Counted from the stretch's first letter, positions 8,728-17,800 are shown. The stretch is DNA of 35,062 nt from CAZSLI01 sp964607705 (GCA_964607705.1 CAZSLI010000024.1:1-35062); one strand, 5' to 3'. Program-made: numbers and translations. Notes: generated by a model not told the origin, from the sequence alone.

Positions 8728-9284
8728 GCGTGAACGACATCATCAAGGACGCGGCTGCGCACATGGACAAGAGCGAGCAGGCGCTTCAGCACGAGTTCTC
8801 GACGGTGCGCACGGGCCGCGCGTCGGCAGGCCTCTTCGAGAAGGTGCAGGTCGAAGCGTACGGCAGCCTGATGCCGCTCAACCAGGTAGCCAACGTCAGG
8901 ATCCCCGAGGCGCAGACCGCGGTCATCGAGCCGTGGGACAAGTCCACCATGGGCGCCATCGAGAAGGCCATCCGCTCCTCCGATCTCGGACTGAACCCGA
9001 GCAACGACGGCGTGGTCATCCGCGTGCCGTTCCCGCCGCTCACCGAGGAGCGCCGCAAGGAGTTCGTCAAGCTCTGCCGTGGCTACGCCGAGGAGGCGCG
9101 TGTCGCCGTGCGCAACGTCCGCCGCGACGCGAACCACAAGCTCGACAAGCTCTCCAAGGACGGCGAGGTCTCCGAGGACGACGTCCGTCGGGCCGAGACC
9201 GAGGTGCAGAAGCTCACCGACTCGCACGTGAAGGACATCGACGAGGCGCTGAAGCGCAAAGAAGCCGAGATCATGGAGGTCTAG
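8724..9284 (+). CDS. frr: Ribosome recycling factor
   Basis: RRF splits post-termination ribosomes together with EF-G. The 186-residue protein has the expected length. The three-helix-bundle signature residues are visible: FSTVRTGRASAGLFEKVQVE, YGSLMPLNQVANV, DLGLNPSNDGVVIRVPFPPL, and TEERRKEFVK. It starts with an ATGA overlap on pyrH (with GAGAGGAG upstream), so translation is coupled. uppS follows after 3 bases. Confidence 0.97.
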   Translation: MSVNDIIKDAAAHMDKSEQALQHEFSTVRTGRASAGLFEKVQVEAYGSLMPLNQVANVRIPEAQTAVIEPWDKSTMGAIEKAIRSSDLGLNPSNDGVVIRVPFPPLTEERRKEFVKLCRGYAEEARVAVRNVRRDANHKLDKLSKDGEVSEDDVRRAETEVQKLTDSHVKDIDEALKRKEAEIMEV

Positions 9285-9287
9285 GGC

Positions 9288-10064
9288 TTGAGCCCTGACG
9301 CTTCATCCAGAGCAGAGTTCTTCCACGGCAAGCGGGCGGCCGAGCTCCTCACCGAGTTCGACGCTACCCGCGTGCCCGCGCATGTCGCCATCATCATGGA
9401 CGGCAACGGGCGCTGGGCCGAGAAGCGTGGCCTGCCGCGCCTTGCCGGTCACCGCGCCGGCGCCAAGGCGGTCCGCGAGGTCATCGCGGCGGCCATCGAG
9501 CTCGGCGTGGGCTATCTGACGATCTACTCGTTCTCCTCGGAGAACTGGAGCAGGCCCAAAGACGAGGTGTTCGGGCTGATGGCCCTCTTCGTCGAAGTAC
9601 TCGAGCGTGAGCTCGTGAACCTGGAGCGGATGCATGTGCGCGTCCGGGTGGTGGGCGACCTTCCCGGCCTGCCCGACGCGACCCGCAAGGCGTTCGAGCG
9701 CTGTATCGCCCGCACGGCCGACAACGAAGGCATGACGCTGGTGGTCGCTCTCAACTACGGAGCGCGCGCCGACATCGTCAGCGCGGCACGTGCGCTTGCC
9801 GAGAAGGCGGCGGCAGGGGAGATCGATCCGGGCAGCATCGACGAGGCCGCGGTGTCCTCGGCGTTGTCGACAGCGGGGATCCCGGATCCGGACCTCGTCA
9901 TACGCACGAGCGGCGAGATGCGCATCTCGAACTTCCTGCTGTGGGAGATCGCCTACAGCGAGTTGTGGGTTACCGCCACTCTCTGGCCGGACTTCGGCAG
10001 AACGGATCTGCTGAAGGCGGTCGTCGACTATGAGAAGCGCCAGCGGCGCTTTGGAGGGCGTTAG
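9288..10064 (+). CDS. uppS: Isoprenyl transferase (undecaprenyl diphosphate synthase)
   Basis: UppS condenses isopentenyl diphosphate units in cis to make the C55 lipid carrier for cell-wall synthesis. The 258-residue product contains the catalytic IIMDGNGRWAEKRG block, GHRAGAKAVREV, YSFSSENWSRP and the C-terminal RTSGEMRISNFLLWEIAYSE signature. The TTG at 9288 is preceded by GGAGGT at the end of frr with 7-base spacing. It is encoded in a run with cdsA and dxr, so lipid carrier, phospholipid and isoprenoid precursor synthesis are transcribed together. Chain length of the product cannot be told from sequence alone. Confidence 0.95.
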   Translation: MSPDASSRAEFFHGKRAAELLTEFDATRVPAHVAIIMDGNGRWAEKRGLPRLAGHRAGAKAVREVIAAAIELGVGYLTIYSFSSENWSRPKDEVFGLMALFVEVLERELVNLERMHVRVRVVGDLPGLPDATRKAFERCIARTADNEGMTLVVALNYGARADIVSAARALAEKAAAGEIDPGSIDEAAVSSALSTAGIPDPDLVIRTSGEMRISNFLLWEIAYSELWVTATLWPDFGRTDLLKAVVDYEKRQRRFGGR

Positions 10065-10937
10065 ATGGACTCGAGACTCCCCGTCACCCCCGACGAGTCG
10101 TCGCAGCTCCAGAGCGGAGCGCCGGCGGGCATCAAGAAGGGCTCGCTGATGGTCCGCTTCGTGAGCGGGCTCGCCTACAGCGCCTTCATCGTCTTCGTGC
10201 TCTGGATGGGTCCGGTCTATGCCGGCATCGGCTTCGGGATCATGGCGGGTATCGCTGCCTCGGAGTTCTACACGATCGTGCGACTCCAGGCGCGGCTCCC
10301 CAACGACGCCTTCGGCATCGCCGGCGCCGCCGCCATGCCGGTCGCCGCAGCGCTGTGGGGGCTACCCGGGCTCTCGGCGACCATGACCGCGGTCCTCGGC
10401 GCCTCGCTTGTATGGCATGTCGTGTTCCGCCGCGCGGGGATCGCCGACACGGCCGTGACCGTCTTCGGCTCCCTGTACACGGGATTCCTGCTTGCCTACC
10501 TCGTGCTCGTCCTGCGCGACTTCGAGGCGGGGACCTATATCGCGCTCACGCTCGTCTTCAGCGTGTGGGCCAACGACGTCTTCGCCTACCTGGTCGGGTC
10601 CACGCTTGGCCGTCACAAGATGTCACCGCAGATCTCGCCGAAGAAGTCGTGGGAAGGCTTCTACGCGGGAACCGCTGCGTCCGTCTTGGTATGGGTTGCC
10701 GCGTCGTACCTGCCGCAGGTAGACCTCAGTCTCGTGCAGGCCGCTCTCGTGGGCTTCACGGTGGCGGTCGCCGGCGTTCTGGGTGACCTCGCCGAGTCGC
10801 GCATCAAGCGCGAAGCGGGGGTCAAGGACTCCGGCACGTTGATGCCCGGCCACGGAGGATTCCTCGACCGGCTCGATTCATTGATCCTGGTCTGTCTCGT
10901 CGCGTACTGGGTGCTTTTTTGGACGGGCGTGCGATGA
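10065..10937 (+). CDS. cdsA: Phosphatidate cytidylyltransferase
   Basis: CdsA makes CDP-diacylglycerol from phosphatidate and CTP at the membrane. The 290-residue protein starts with about 35 polar residues, then has roughly eight hydrophobic segments. The family signature is present near the C-terminus: SRIKREAGVKDSGTLMPGHG followed by GFLDRLDS, including the metal-binding KD and DRxD acids. PKKSWEGFYAG is the other conserved cytoplasmic block. It begins directly after the uppS stop and overlaps dxr by ATGA. Confidence 0.94.
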   Translation: MDSRLPVTPDESSQLQSGAPAGIKKGSLMVRFVSGLAYSAFIVFVLWMGPVYAGIGFGIMAGIAASEFYTIVRLQARLPNDAFGIAGAAAMPVAAALWGLPGLSATMTAVLGASLVWHVVFRRAGIADTAVTVFGSLYTGFLLAYLVLVLRDFEAGTYIALTLVFSVWANDVFAYLVGSTLGRHKMSPQISPKKSWEGFYAGTAASVLVWVAASYLPQVDLSLVQAALVGFTVAVAGVLGDLAESRIKREAGVKDSGTLMPGHGGFLDRLDSLILVCLVAYWVLFWTGVR

Positions 10938-12082
10938 GTGACCGCGTGAGAGTCGCCATCCTCGGCTCGACCGGCTCGATCGGCCGCCAGGCACTCGATG
11001 TCGCCGCTGCGAACCCCGAGCGGATCCAGGTCGTCGCGCTCGCCGCCTGCCGCAGCTCCGCGCTGCTTGCCGAGCAGGCCGCCGCGTTCGGAGTCGGCGA
11101 CGTCGCGTGCTGCGAGCCGGAGGCGGCCGCCGCCTGCTCCGCCGCTCTCGGGCGCAGCGTGGCGAGCGGTGCGGACGCCGTCGTCGCGCTCGCCGAGCAT
11201 CCCGAGGCCGACATCGTCCTCAACGCGCTCGTCGGCGCCGCCGGCCTGCGCGCCACCGTGACCGCGCTCGAGGCGGGCAAGACGCTCGCGCTCGCGAACA
11301 AGGAGTCGCTCGTCGTGGGCGGGGAGCTCGTCATGGCGCTCGCCGAGCCGGGCCGGCTGTTGCCGGTCGACTCGGAGCACTCGGCCATCTTCCAGTGCTA
11401 TCTCGGCGAGGACGCTCGCGACGTATCCCGCATCTGGCTCACGGCCAGTGGCGGGCCGTTTCGCGGCTACACGCGGGAGCTGCTCGAAGGCGTCACAGCC
11501 ACGCAAGCACTCGCGCACCCGACGTGGAACATGGGCCCCAAGATCACGGTCGACTCGTCGACTCTCATGAATAAGGGACTCGAGGTCATCGAGGCGCACC
11601 ACCTGTTCGGAGTGGACTACGACGACATCCGTGTGGTCGTGCATCCCCAAAGCTGCGTGCACTCGATGGTCGAGTTCACGGACGGCAGCGTGAAGGCGCA
11701 CCTTGGCGCCACCGACATGCGTATCCCAATCCAGTACGCCTTCAGTCACCCCCGGCGATGGGGAGCACCTTTGCCGCCGGTGGACTTCACGACGATCGGG
11801 CGGCTGGACTTCGCGGACCCCGATCTCGAGACCTTCGGCTGCCTGAGGCTGGCATTCGAGGTGGGGCGCGCCGGAGGCACGGCGCCCGCCATCATGAACG
11901 CCGCCAACGAGGTCGCGGTCGCCGCGTTCCTCGACGGGCGCATCGGGTTCCTCGGCATCGAGGCGACGGTCCGCGCGACGCTCGACGAGGTGGAGGCCGG
12001 TGCGCTGCACTCGATCGATCAGGTCGAGGAAGTCGACGCTGACGCCCGGCGCGTCGCAGCCCGAGTTCTGGAGAAGTTGTAG
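10934..12082 (+). CDS. dxr: 1-deoxy-D-xylulose 5-phosphate reductoisomerase
   Basis: Dxr (IspC) converts DXP to MEP with NADPH, the first committed MEP-pathway step. The 382-residue product shows the Rossmann motif ILGSTGSIGRQAL, ANKESLVVGGELV, the metal-binding Asp146 and Glu148 in VDSEHSAIFQ, the active-site flap ASGGPFRG, and WNMGPKITVDSSTLMNKGLE with Glu217 as third metal ligand. The ATG at 10934 overlaps the cdsA stop (ATGA); an in-frame TTG 15 bases upstream has no better signal. ispG, two genes downstream, supplies a later step of the same pathway. Confidence 0.96.
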   Translation: MSDRVRVAILGSTGSIGRQALDVAAANPERIQVVALAACRSSALLAEQAAAFGVGDVACCEPEAAAACSAALGRSVASGADAVVALAEHPEADIVLNALVGAAGLRATVTALEAGKTLALANKESLVVGGELVMALAEPGRLLPVDSEHSAIFQCYLGEDARDVSRIWLTASGGPFRGYTRELLEGVTATQALAHPTWNMGPKITVDSSTLMNKGLEVIEAHHLFGVDYDDIRVVVHPQSCVHSMVEFTDGSVKAHLGATDMRIPIQYAFSHPRRWGAPLPPVDFTTIGRLDFADPDLETFGCLRLAFEVGRAGGTAPAIMNAANEVAVAAFLDGRIGFLGIEATVRATLDEVEAGALHSIDQVEEVDADARRVAARVLEKL

Positions 12083-12201
12083 GCGATTGCGCACTCCGGG
12101 GCGCGGGAAGCTACTCGTGGCGTACGCTTTGCACCCGTTGGATGCGATTGCCAGCTGATTCGGCGGGCGCGACCCGCCTCAACCTTTAGGGAGCCATTTC
12201 G

Positions 12202-13449
12202 ATGACCGACGGCATGGCCGCTATCTTTTGGGGCGTCGTAACCTTCTCGCTGCTCATCGTGATCCACGAGGGCGGGCACTTCCTCACCGCCCGATGGTTC
12301 GGCGTGAAGGTCCACGAGTTCATGATCGGTCTGCCGGGGCCGGCGATCCGCCTTCACGGCAAGAAGACCACCTATGGCATCACCGCCATCCCGCTGGGCG
12401 GCTACGTGCGCATCGCCGGGATGGAGCCGGGTCCCGAGGATCCGCTGCTGGCGCCGGCGCTCGCTTCGGCGACCCGCGTCGAGACCGCGAACGCGTTCAC
12501 GGTCGCGACCGACCTGGGCATCGAGGAGACCGAGGCCGACGCGCTTCTCGTCACGCTCGCCGACTGGGACGCGCTCGAGCCCATCGAGGGTGACGACAAC
12601 AGCTACCGCTCCCGCTTCGCGCCGGAGGATGCCGAGGACCCCAAGGCGCTGCTCGACAGGGCTCGCCTGGTGACCTACCGGGCGCTTCCCACGTGGAAGC
12701 GCATCATCGTGCTCTCCGCCGGCGTGGTGCTCAACCTCATCACCGCCGTGCTCGTCTTCTCGGTGGTCGTCTCGATCTTCGGCGTGTATTCGCTCAAGCT
12801 TCAGGACGTGGCGAAGGGCTCGGCGGCGGCCGCGGCGGGGATCCGCGCGGGCGACCGCGTGACGGCGCTCGACGGCAAGCGGGTGGGGGACTGGCAGGCG
12901 CTCGTCGACCGCGTCGCGACGCACGAGGCCGGCGACGTGGTGAAGGTCACGTACGTGCGCGACGGTAAGACGGTGACGGTCACCGCCACGCTGAAGGAAG
13001 CCAAGGACGGAAGCCGCCCGCTTCTCGGCGTGTCGCCTTCGATCGAGAAGCCGACGCCGGTGCAGGCAGTGCTCGTCTCGGTGAGCTACATCGGGATGAC
13101 CTTCCGCGCGATCATGAACTTCTTCAACCCGGGTACATTCCGCGCTGCCATCTCGCAGTCGTCGAGCATCATCGGCGCCTCGTACATGGCCGCGGCGGCC
13201 GCACGCACGAGCGCGCTCAACTACGCGGCGCTCGTCGCGTTGCTCTCGCTTTCGCTCGGGGTGATCAACATCTTCCCGATCCCGCCGCTCGATGGCGGCA
13301 AGGTCGCCATCGAGATCTTCGAGCGCTTGCGTGGCAAGCCGCTGTCCAGGAAGGTCTCGCTTGCCCTCTCGGCGACGGGTGCCGTGCTTCTCTTCGCCCT
13401 CATCGGATACCTCATGTACGCTGACGTGGTGCGCTTCATCATCAACTAG
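12202..13449 (+). CDS. rseP: RIP site-2 metalloprotease (RseP/RasP-like)
   Basis: This 415-residue membrane protein is an intramembrane zinc protease that cleaves membrane-bound regulators such as anti-sigma factors. The zinc-binding HEGGH is at residues 22-26 in the first membrane segment, and the third ligand motif NIFPIPPLDGG is near residue 355. A PDZ domain occupies about residues 195-275 (GSAAAAAGIRAGDRVTALDG). Between the first catalytic segment and the second membrane segment there is an acidic stretch (about residues 75-160) longer than in typical family members. The ATG follows TAGGGAGCC. A 119-base gap separates it from dxr, with no clear promoter. ispG starts 14 bases after the stop, the standard dxr-rseP-ispG order. 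Confidence 0.93.
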   Translation: MTDGMAAIFWGVVTFSLLIVIHEGGHFLTARWFGVKVHEFMIGLPGPAIRLHGKKTTYGITAIPLGGYVRIAGMEPGPEDPLLAPALASATRVETANAFTVATDLGIEETEADALLVTLADWDALEPIEGDDNSYRSRFAPEDAEDPKALLDRARLVTYRALPTWKRIIVLSAGVVLNLITAVLVFSVVVSIFGVYSLKLQDVAKGSAAAAAGIRAGDRVTALDGKRVGDWQALVDRVATHEAGDVVKVTYVRDGKTVTVTATLKEAKDGSRPLLGVSPSIEKPTPVQAVLVSVSYIGMTFRAIMNFFNPGTFRAAISQSSSIIGASYMAAAAARTSALNYAALVALLSLSLGVINIFPIPPLDGGKVAIEIFERLRGKPLSRKVSLALSATGAVLLFALIGYLMYADVVRFIIN

Positions 13450-13463
13450 CAGCGGAGGTCGGC

Positions 13464-14525
13464 GTGATCGAGAGGCGTGAGACGCGCCCGGTGATGGTCG
13501 GGAACGTGGCCATCGGAGGCGGCGCACCCATCAGCGTCCAGTCGATGACCACCACCGATACGCGCGACGCGGAGGCAACACTCGCGCAGATCGCACGGCT
13601 TGCCGAGGCGGGCTGCGAGATCATCCGGGTCGCCATCCCGCACGCCGACGCGCTCGACGGGTTCTCGGCAGTGTGCGCCGGGTCGGCGTTGCCCGTGGTC
13701 GCCGACATCCACTTCGACCACCGGCTGGCGATCGAGGCTTCCCGCCGAGGAGCGGCCAAGCTGCGCATCAACCCCGGCAACATCGGCGCGCTCGAGAAGG
13801 TCGACGCCGTCATCGAGGCAGCGGGGGAGGCCGGCATCCCCATCCGTATCGGCGTGAACGCCGGCTCGCTCGCCGAGAAGTACCACGACCTCGACTGGCC
13901 CCTTGCCGAGAAGCTCGCGGCGAGCGCCGTGTCGTTCTGCGAGCACTTCGAGGCCCGCGGTTTCACCGACATCGTCGTGAGCGCAAAGGCCTCGAGCGTG
14001 AACGCGACCATAGACTCATACCGGCTGCTTGCCGACAAGGTCCCCTACGCGCTGCACGTCGGCGTCACGGAGGCCGGAACCGCGCTCGCGGGCACCGTGA
14101 AGTCGGCCGTCGGCCTCGGCGTGCTGCTGCACGAGGGCATCGGCGACACGCTGCGTGTCTCGCTCACCGCCGACCCCGTCGAGGAGGTGCGCGCGGGCTG
14201 GGAGATCCTCGGCGCGCTCGATATCCGCCGCAATGCGCCCGAACTCGTGAGCTGCCCCACCTGCGGGCGCTGCCAAGTCGACCTCATCCCCATCGCCGAG
14301 GAGATCGAGCGTCGCCTGCGCACCAAGCGCAGCGCCCTCAAGGTCGCCGTGATGGGCTGCGTCGTGAACGGCCCCGGCGAGGCCAGGGAAGCCGACCTCG
14401 GCGTAGCCGCCGGTAAGGGCCTGGGCATCCTGTTCGCCAAGGGGGAGACCATCCGCAAGGTCCCGGAGGCAGAGATCGTCGACGCGCTGATGGCCGAGAT
14501 CGACCGGCTGGAGAGCGCCCGCTAG
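13464..14525 (+). CDS. ispG: 4-hydroxy-3-methylbut-2-en-1-yl diphosphate synthase (IspG)
   Basis: IspG (GcpE) is the [4Fe-4S] enzyme that reduces MEcPP to HMBPP near the end of the MEP pathway. The 353-residue product keeps the cluster ligands Cys264, Cys267 (SCPTCGRC) and Cys299, plus Glu306 in GCVVNGPGE, with the same spacing as the E. coli enzyme (270, 273, 305, 312). The N-terminal TIM-barrel begins PVMVGNVAIGGGAPISVQSM. The GTG at 13464 has GGAGG five bases upstream. It completes the dxr-rseP-ispG run. Confidence 0.96.
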   Translation: MIERRETRPVMVGNVAIGGGAPISVQSMTTTDTRDAEATLAQIARLAEAGCEIIRVAIPHADALDGFSAVCAGSALPVVADIHFDHRLAIEASRRGAAKLRINPGNIGALEKVDAVIEAAGEAGIPIRIGVNAGSLAEKYHDLDWPLAEKLAASAVSFCEHFEARGFTDIVVSAKASSVNATIDSYRLLADKVPYALHVGVTEAGTALAGTVKSAVGLGVLLHEGIGDTLRVSLTADPVEEVRAGWEILGALDIRRNAPELVSCPTCGRCQVDLIPIAEEIERRLRTKRSALKVAVMGCVVNGPGEAREADLGVAAGKGLGILFAKGETIRKVPEAEIVDALMAEIDRLESAR

Positions 14526-14801
14526 AGGTCGCTTCCGGGCGCATCGCACGCGCGATATCGCCGGCCCCGCCGCTCACCGACGCCCCCGCTCGCCGTTCGC
14601 AGTGGCGCGCGCACCGTCTGCCGTGACCGCTCGGCGGGCACCTCACCGTTTACCGCTCCCAGACACTCGTTCGCAGCCGCTTCTCGCCGTCCGCGGCGGG
14701 ACCCACCCGCTTTGACCTGCAGGAACCGACAATCTCTGTAGGCAAAAGGCCGTCGTCGCGCCGAGTGCGCGCCCCGACCCTGAGAAGGGTGGTGTTGCGA
14801 A
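14526..14801 (+). promoter_or_regulatory. Intergenic region upstream of the symporter operon, weak promoter candidate
   Basis: This 276-base gap has no convincing gene. TTGACC at 14712-14717 is a reasonable -35 box, but the hexamer 17 bases further (TCTGTA) is a poor -10, so the promoter call is weak. No riboswitch or strong terminator was recognised. Confidence 0.25.
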
Positions 14802-15149
14802 GTGAGCAAGATGGATCTCCACAGCGAGGAGTATCTGAAGACCGTCATGGGCCGCCAACTGAGGCTGTCCATGGGGATCGCGAGCGTGTTCGTTGCGATC
14901 ATCATCGCTGTTCCGCTGCTCAACAAGTTCGCCCCCGAGACGATGAACCAACCGTTCATGGGCTTCACCGTGAGCTGGTTCGTCCTCGGGTTTGCCATCT
15001 TCCCGGTCCTGATCCTCCTCGCGTGGCTGTTCGTGCGTCGCAGCAACGCGTTCGAGGACGAGGCCGTGGCGATGGTTGACCAGTCCACGCTGCCGGCTCA
15101 TGGCGAGCCTGCCGAGGATGCGGCCGCCGCGCCCGCCCCGGCGCACTAG
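14802..15149 (+). CDS. DUF485 membrane protein, partner of the acetate symporter
   Basis: This 115-residue protein has two hydrophobic segments (about residues 22-43 and 52-77) and a short Ala/Pro-rich C-terminal tail. It resembles DUF485 (YjcH-like) proteins, which are encoded directly before ActP-type symporters; the downstream neighbour is exactly that. Its biochemical role is not established; it may assist assembly or regulation of the transporter. GTG at 14802 is used, with GAAGGGTGGT upstream; an in-frame ATG nine bases later is an alternative. The symporter begins 16 bases after the stop. Confidence 0.8.
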   Translation: MSKMDLHSEEYLKTVMGRQLRLSMGIASVFVAIIIAVPLLNKFAPETMNQPFMGFTVSWFVLGFAIFPVLILLAWLFVRRSNAFEDEAVAMVDQSTLPAHGEPAEDAAAAPAPAH

Positions 15150-15165
15150 GGAGGAGGGGAACGCT

Positions 15166-17091
15166 ATGTCAAATGTTGCCATCATCCCGCTGATCTTCGT
15201 CGTGGGCATCGTCGTCGCCACGATCGGGCTTGGACTGTGGGCGACCCGTCTGTCGCGCACCACGTCTGACTTCTACGTCGCCGGTCGAGGCGTCAACGCG
15301 TTCTGGAACGCGTCGGCCATCTCCGGTGAGTACCTCTCGGCGGCGTCCTTCATGGGCATCGCCGGCATGGTGATGAAGTTCGGCTACGACGTCTTGTGGT
15401 ACGCGGTCGGTTACGCCGCAGGCTACGTCTTCCTGCTGCTCTTCATCGCCGGTCCGCTGCGCCGCTTCGGCGCCTACACGATCCCGGACTTCGCTGAGGG
15501 CCGGTTCGACAGCAAGAACATGCGCAAGGTCGCTGTCTCGCTGGCGCTGTGCATCAGCTTCTTCTACATGATGCCGCAGATGAAAGGCGCCGGAATCACG
15601 CTGGCGCAGCTTCTCGGCAGCCCGTACTGGGTCGGCGTCGCCGTCGTCGGCGTGGTCATCACGCTGAACGTCATCCTCGGCGGTATGAAGGGCGTCACGC
15701 TCGTCCAGGCGTTCCAGTACTGGGTCAAGATGTTCGCGATCTCGATCCCGATCTTCCTGCTCTTCACCGTCTTCGGCGGGTACGGAGCCAACGTCGAGCG
15801 CGCCGGCAACATGCTGCGCCTGGACGAGAACAAGGCCGTCATCGAGTCGCCGGACAACGGCCAGCTCGTGCTGACCAAGGACCTGGAGACGAAGTACCCG
15901 GCCCTCGGCGAGCTCAAGTGGGTCGGCAAGACCGGCACGATGGTGCCTGCCACCGATGCTGCGGTGAAGGTCATCAACTACGGCTCTTCGGGTGAAGTCC
16001 TCTCGAAGGAGAAGACCACGCTGCCCGCGGGCCAGCCGTACACCTTCACCAAGTCCGAACAGGTCGCCGGCCAGAAGCTCGTCTTCGCCGCAAAGACCGC
16101 GGTCACGATCAAGGCCGGAACCAACATCCCGAACGTCGCAACCGGCAACAAGTGGCTCGCTCCGTTCGGACCGTTCACGAGCAAGTACGTGAACCCGCTC
16201 GACGCGCAGTCCGTGGCGTGGACGCCGCTGCTCTACACCTACTCGCTCATCATCGCGCTGCTCTGCGGCACGGCGGGTCTGCCCCACATCCTGGTCCGCT
16301 TCTACACCAACCCGGACGGTCGCGCCGCCAAGCGCACGACGCTGCTCGTGATCGGCATGCTCTCGCTGTTCTACATCTTCCCGGCCATGTGGGGAGCATT
16401 GGGACGCGTTCACATCCCGACGCTCTACGCCAACGGTGGTACCGACCTGGTCACCATCAAGCTGCCGACGATGATCGCCAACGAGACTCTCGGCCAGATC
16501 CTGTCCGGCATCACGTCGGCCGGCGCGTTCGCCGCCTTCATGACGACCTTCTCGGGACTGCTCGTCAGCGTCTCCGGTGGTATGGCTCACGACATCTACG
16601 GCCGCATCCTGCGCCCGAACGCGTCGCCTGAGTCTCGTCTGTTCGCCTTCAAGGTCGCCGCTGCCATCGGCGGCACCGTGGCCATCATCCTTGGCCTCAT
16701 GGTCGAGAACTTCGACATCAACATGCTGGTCGGTTGGGCGTTCGCCATCGGTGCCTCCACCTACTTCCCGCTGCTGCTCCTCGGCTCGTGGTGGAAGGGC
16801 CTGACCAAGGCCGGCGCGGTCGTCGGAATGCTCGGCGGCGGTGCGGCAGCCATCGGCTCCGTTGTGTTCACGATGCTCGTGGACAAGGGCATGGCCACGG
16901 CCCCGGCTTCTGGCTACGTCAACACCCTGCTCGCGCAGCCCGCGATCTGGACCGTGCCGCTGGCACTGACCCTCATGGTGACCGTCTCGCTCGCGACCAA
17001 GGGCATGGTGCCCGCCGACATCCGGCTCAAGATGCTCAAGCTCCACGCACCCGAGCAGCTGGGTCTCAAGGCCGACTACATCAAAGATTAG
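15166..17091 (+). CDS. actP: Sodium/solute symporter family protein, ActP-like cation/acetate symporter
   Basis: This 641-residue polytopic protein belongs to the solute:sodium symporter family and probably takes up acetate or another short monocarboxylate with a cation. The N-terminal blocks DFYVAGRGVNAFWNASAISG, EYLSAASFMGIAGMVMKFGY and GPLRRFGAYTIPDFAEGRF are typical of ActP. GLPHILVRFYTNPDGRAAKR is the conserved central loop. Residues about 206-345 form a non-membrane, probably external insertion, which makes it longer than the ~550 residues of E. coli ActP. The ATG at 15166 follows GGGAGGAGGGG. The DUF485 gene upstream and the Usp gene 12 bases downstream appear to form one operon. Substrate assignment is by similarity only. 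Confidence 0.88.
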   Translation: MSNVAIIPLIFVVGIVVATIGLGLWATRLSRTTSDFYVAGRGVNAFWNASAISGEYLSAASFMGIAGMVMKFGYDVLWYAVGYAAGYVFLLLFIAGPLRRFGAYTIPDFAEGRFDSKNMRKVAVSLALCISFFYMMPQMKGAGITLAQLLGSPYWVGVAVVGVVITLNVILGGMKGVTLVQAFQYWVKMFAISIPIFLLFTVFGGYGANVERAGNMLRLDENKAVIESPDNGQLVLTKDLETKYPALGELKWVGKTGTMVPATDAAVKVINYGSSGEVLSKEKTTLPAGQPYTFTKSEQVAGQKLVFAAKTAVTIKAGTNIPNVATGNKWLAPFGPFTSKYVNPLDAQSVAWTPLLYTYSLIIALLCGTAGLPHILVRFYTNPDGRAAKRTTLLVIGMLSLFYIFPAMWGALGRVHIPTLYANGGTDLVTIKLPTMIANETLGQILSGITSAGAFAAFMTTFSGLLVSVSGGMAHDIYGRILRPNASPESRLFAFKVAAAIGGTVAIILGLMVENFDINMLVGWAFAIGASTYFPLLLLGSWWKGLTKAGAVVGMLGGGAAAIGSVVFTMLVDKGMATAPASGYVNTLLAQPAIWTVPLALTLMVTVSLATKGMVPADIRLKMLKLHAPEQLGLKADYIKD

Positions 17092-17103
17092 GGAGGTGCC
17101 CGC

Positions 17104-17625
17104 ATGGCCACGACGCTCGATCGCACTGCCGAGCTGATGACGGACGACGACTTCACCGAAGTCAGCATGTCCGTCAGCAAGATCCTCGTCCCGACGGACG
17201 GGTCGGCCACCGCTGTGGAGGCCACCAAGGTCGCGATCTCGCTCGCAAAGTGCCTGGGTGGCGCCGAGGTCATCGCCCTCTTCGTCGGCCCCGGCCGCGT
17301 CGAGGACCCGATGGAGTATGCGTCGCAGGAGCAGATGGAAGGCATCAAGCACTCGAAGGCCGGCCTCGAGGTCGCCAAGAAGATCGGCGCGAAGAACGGG
17401 GTCACGGTCACAACGGACCACCGGGACGGTGCCGTTGGCCACGAGATCCTCGCGGCCTGCAAGGAGCACGGCGCTCAGATGATCGTGATGGGCTCGGAAG
17501 GCCGCACCGGCCTGAAGCGGCTCGCACTCGGCTCCATCGCGCAGTCGGTGATGGAGGAGTCGCCGGTACCGGTGACCGTCGTCCGCCGCTGCTCGACAGA
17601 GTTCTGCATGACCCCGCGCGGCTGA
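17104..17625 (+). CDS. Universal stress protein (UspA family)
   Basis: The 173-residue product has a single Usp domain starting at about residue 25 (KILVPTDGSATAVEATKVAI). The C-terminal ATP-binding signature is present as GSEGRTGLKRLALGSIAQSV, fitting the G-2x-G-9x-G(S/T) pattern, so it likely binds ATP. The 24 residues before the domain are unusual; the ATG at 17104 is preferred because GGGAGGTG lies just upstream, while the internal ATG at 17167 has no ribosome binding site. Usp genes often accompany transporters, where they may modulate activity; that is inference. A strong terminator follows. Confidence 0.9.
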   Translation: MATTLDRTAELMTDDDFTEVSMSVSKILVPTDGSATAVEATKVAISLAKCLGGAEVIALFVGPGRVEDPMEYASQEQMEGIKHSKAGLEVAKKIGAKNGVTVTTDHRDGAVGHEILAACKEHGAQMIVMGSEGRTGLKRLALGSIAQSVMEESPVPVTVVRRCSTEFCMTPRG

Positions 17626-17664
17626 CGAACCCCCTCGGCAGTCACGCGAACATCCTTCTCGCTA

Positions 17665-17697
17665 GGAAGGGCCGGCGCCCACCCCGCCGGCCCTTCC
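17665..17697 (+). terminator. Hairpin terminator after the Usp gene
   Basis: A 13-bp perfect stem (GGAAGGGCCGGCG with CGCCGGCCCTTCC, 7-base loop) lies 39 bases after the stop and ends the DUF485-actP-usp operon. The following bases GCTTGT are only weakly T-rich. Confidence 0.75.
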
Positions 17698-17800
17698 GCT
17701 TGTCCGGGCACAGATGGGTGAGCGAGCGCGCGGTGCGGTATCCTGCTTTGAGCCGCCCATGCGGCCCCAAGGACACCGATCAGGGGAGAGAGACGCCCGT

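Noticed and set aside
14526..14801. Minus-strand frames covering the ispG-DUF485 gap
   Set aside because: Translations are Arg/Pro/Ser-rich without conserved blocks or ribosome binding sites; the region reads as non-coding.
15169..17469. Minus-strand open frame of 766 residues opposite actP and the Usp gene
   Set aside because: The translation is repetitive Arg/Asp/Gly/Glu sequence mirroring plus-strand codon bias; no start signal or domain.
17698..17800. T-box leader upstream of proS
   Set aside because: No T-box sequence, specifier hairpin or antiterminator arms were found in the 103-base gap.
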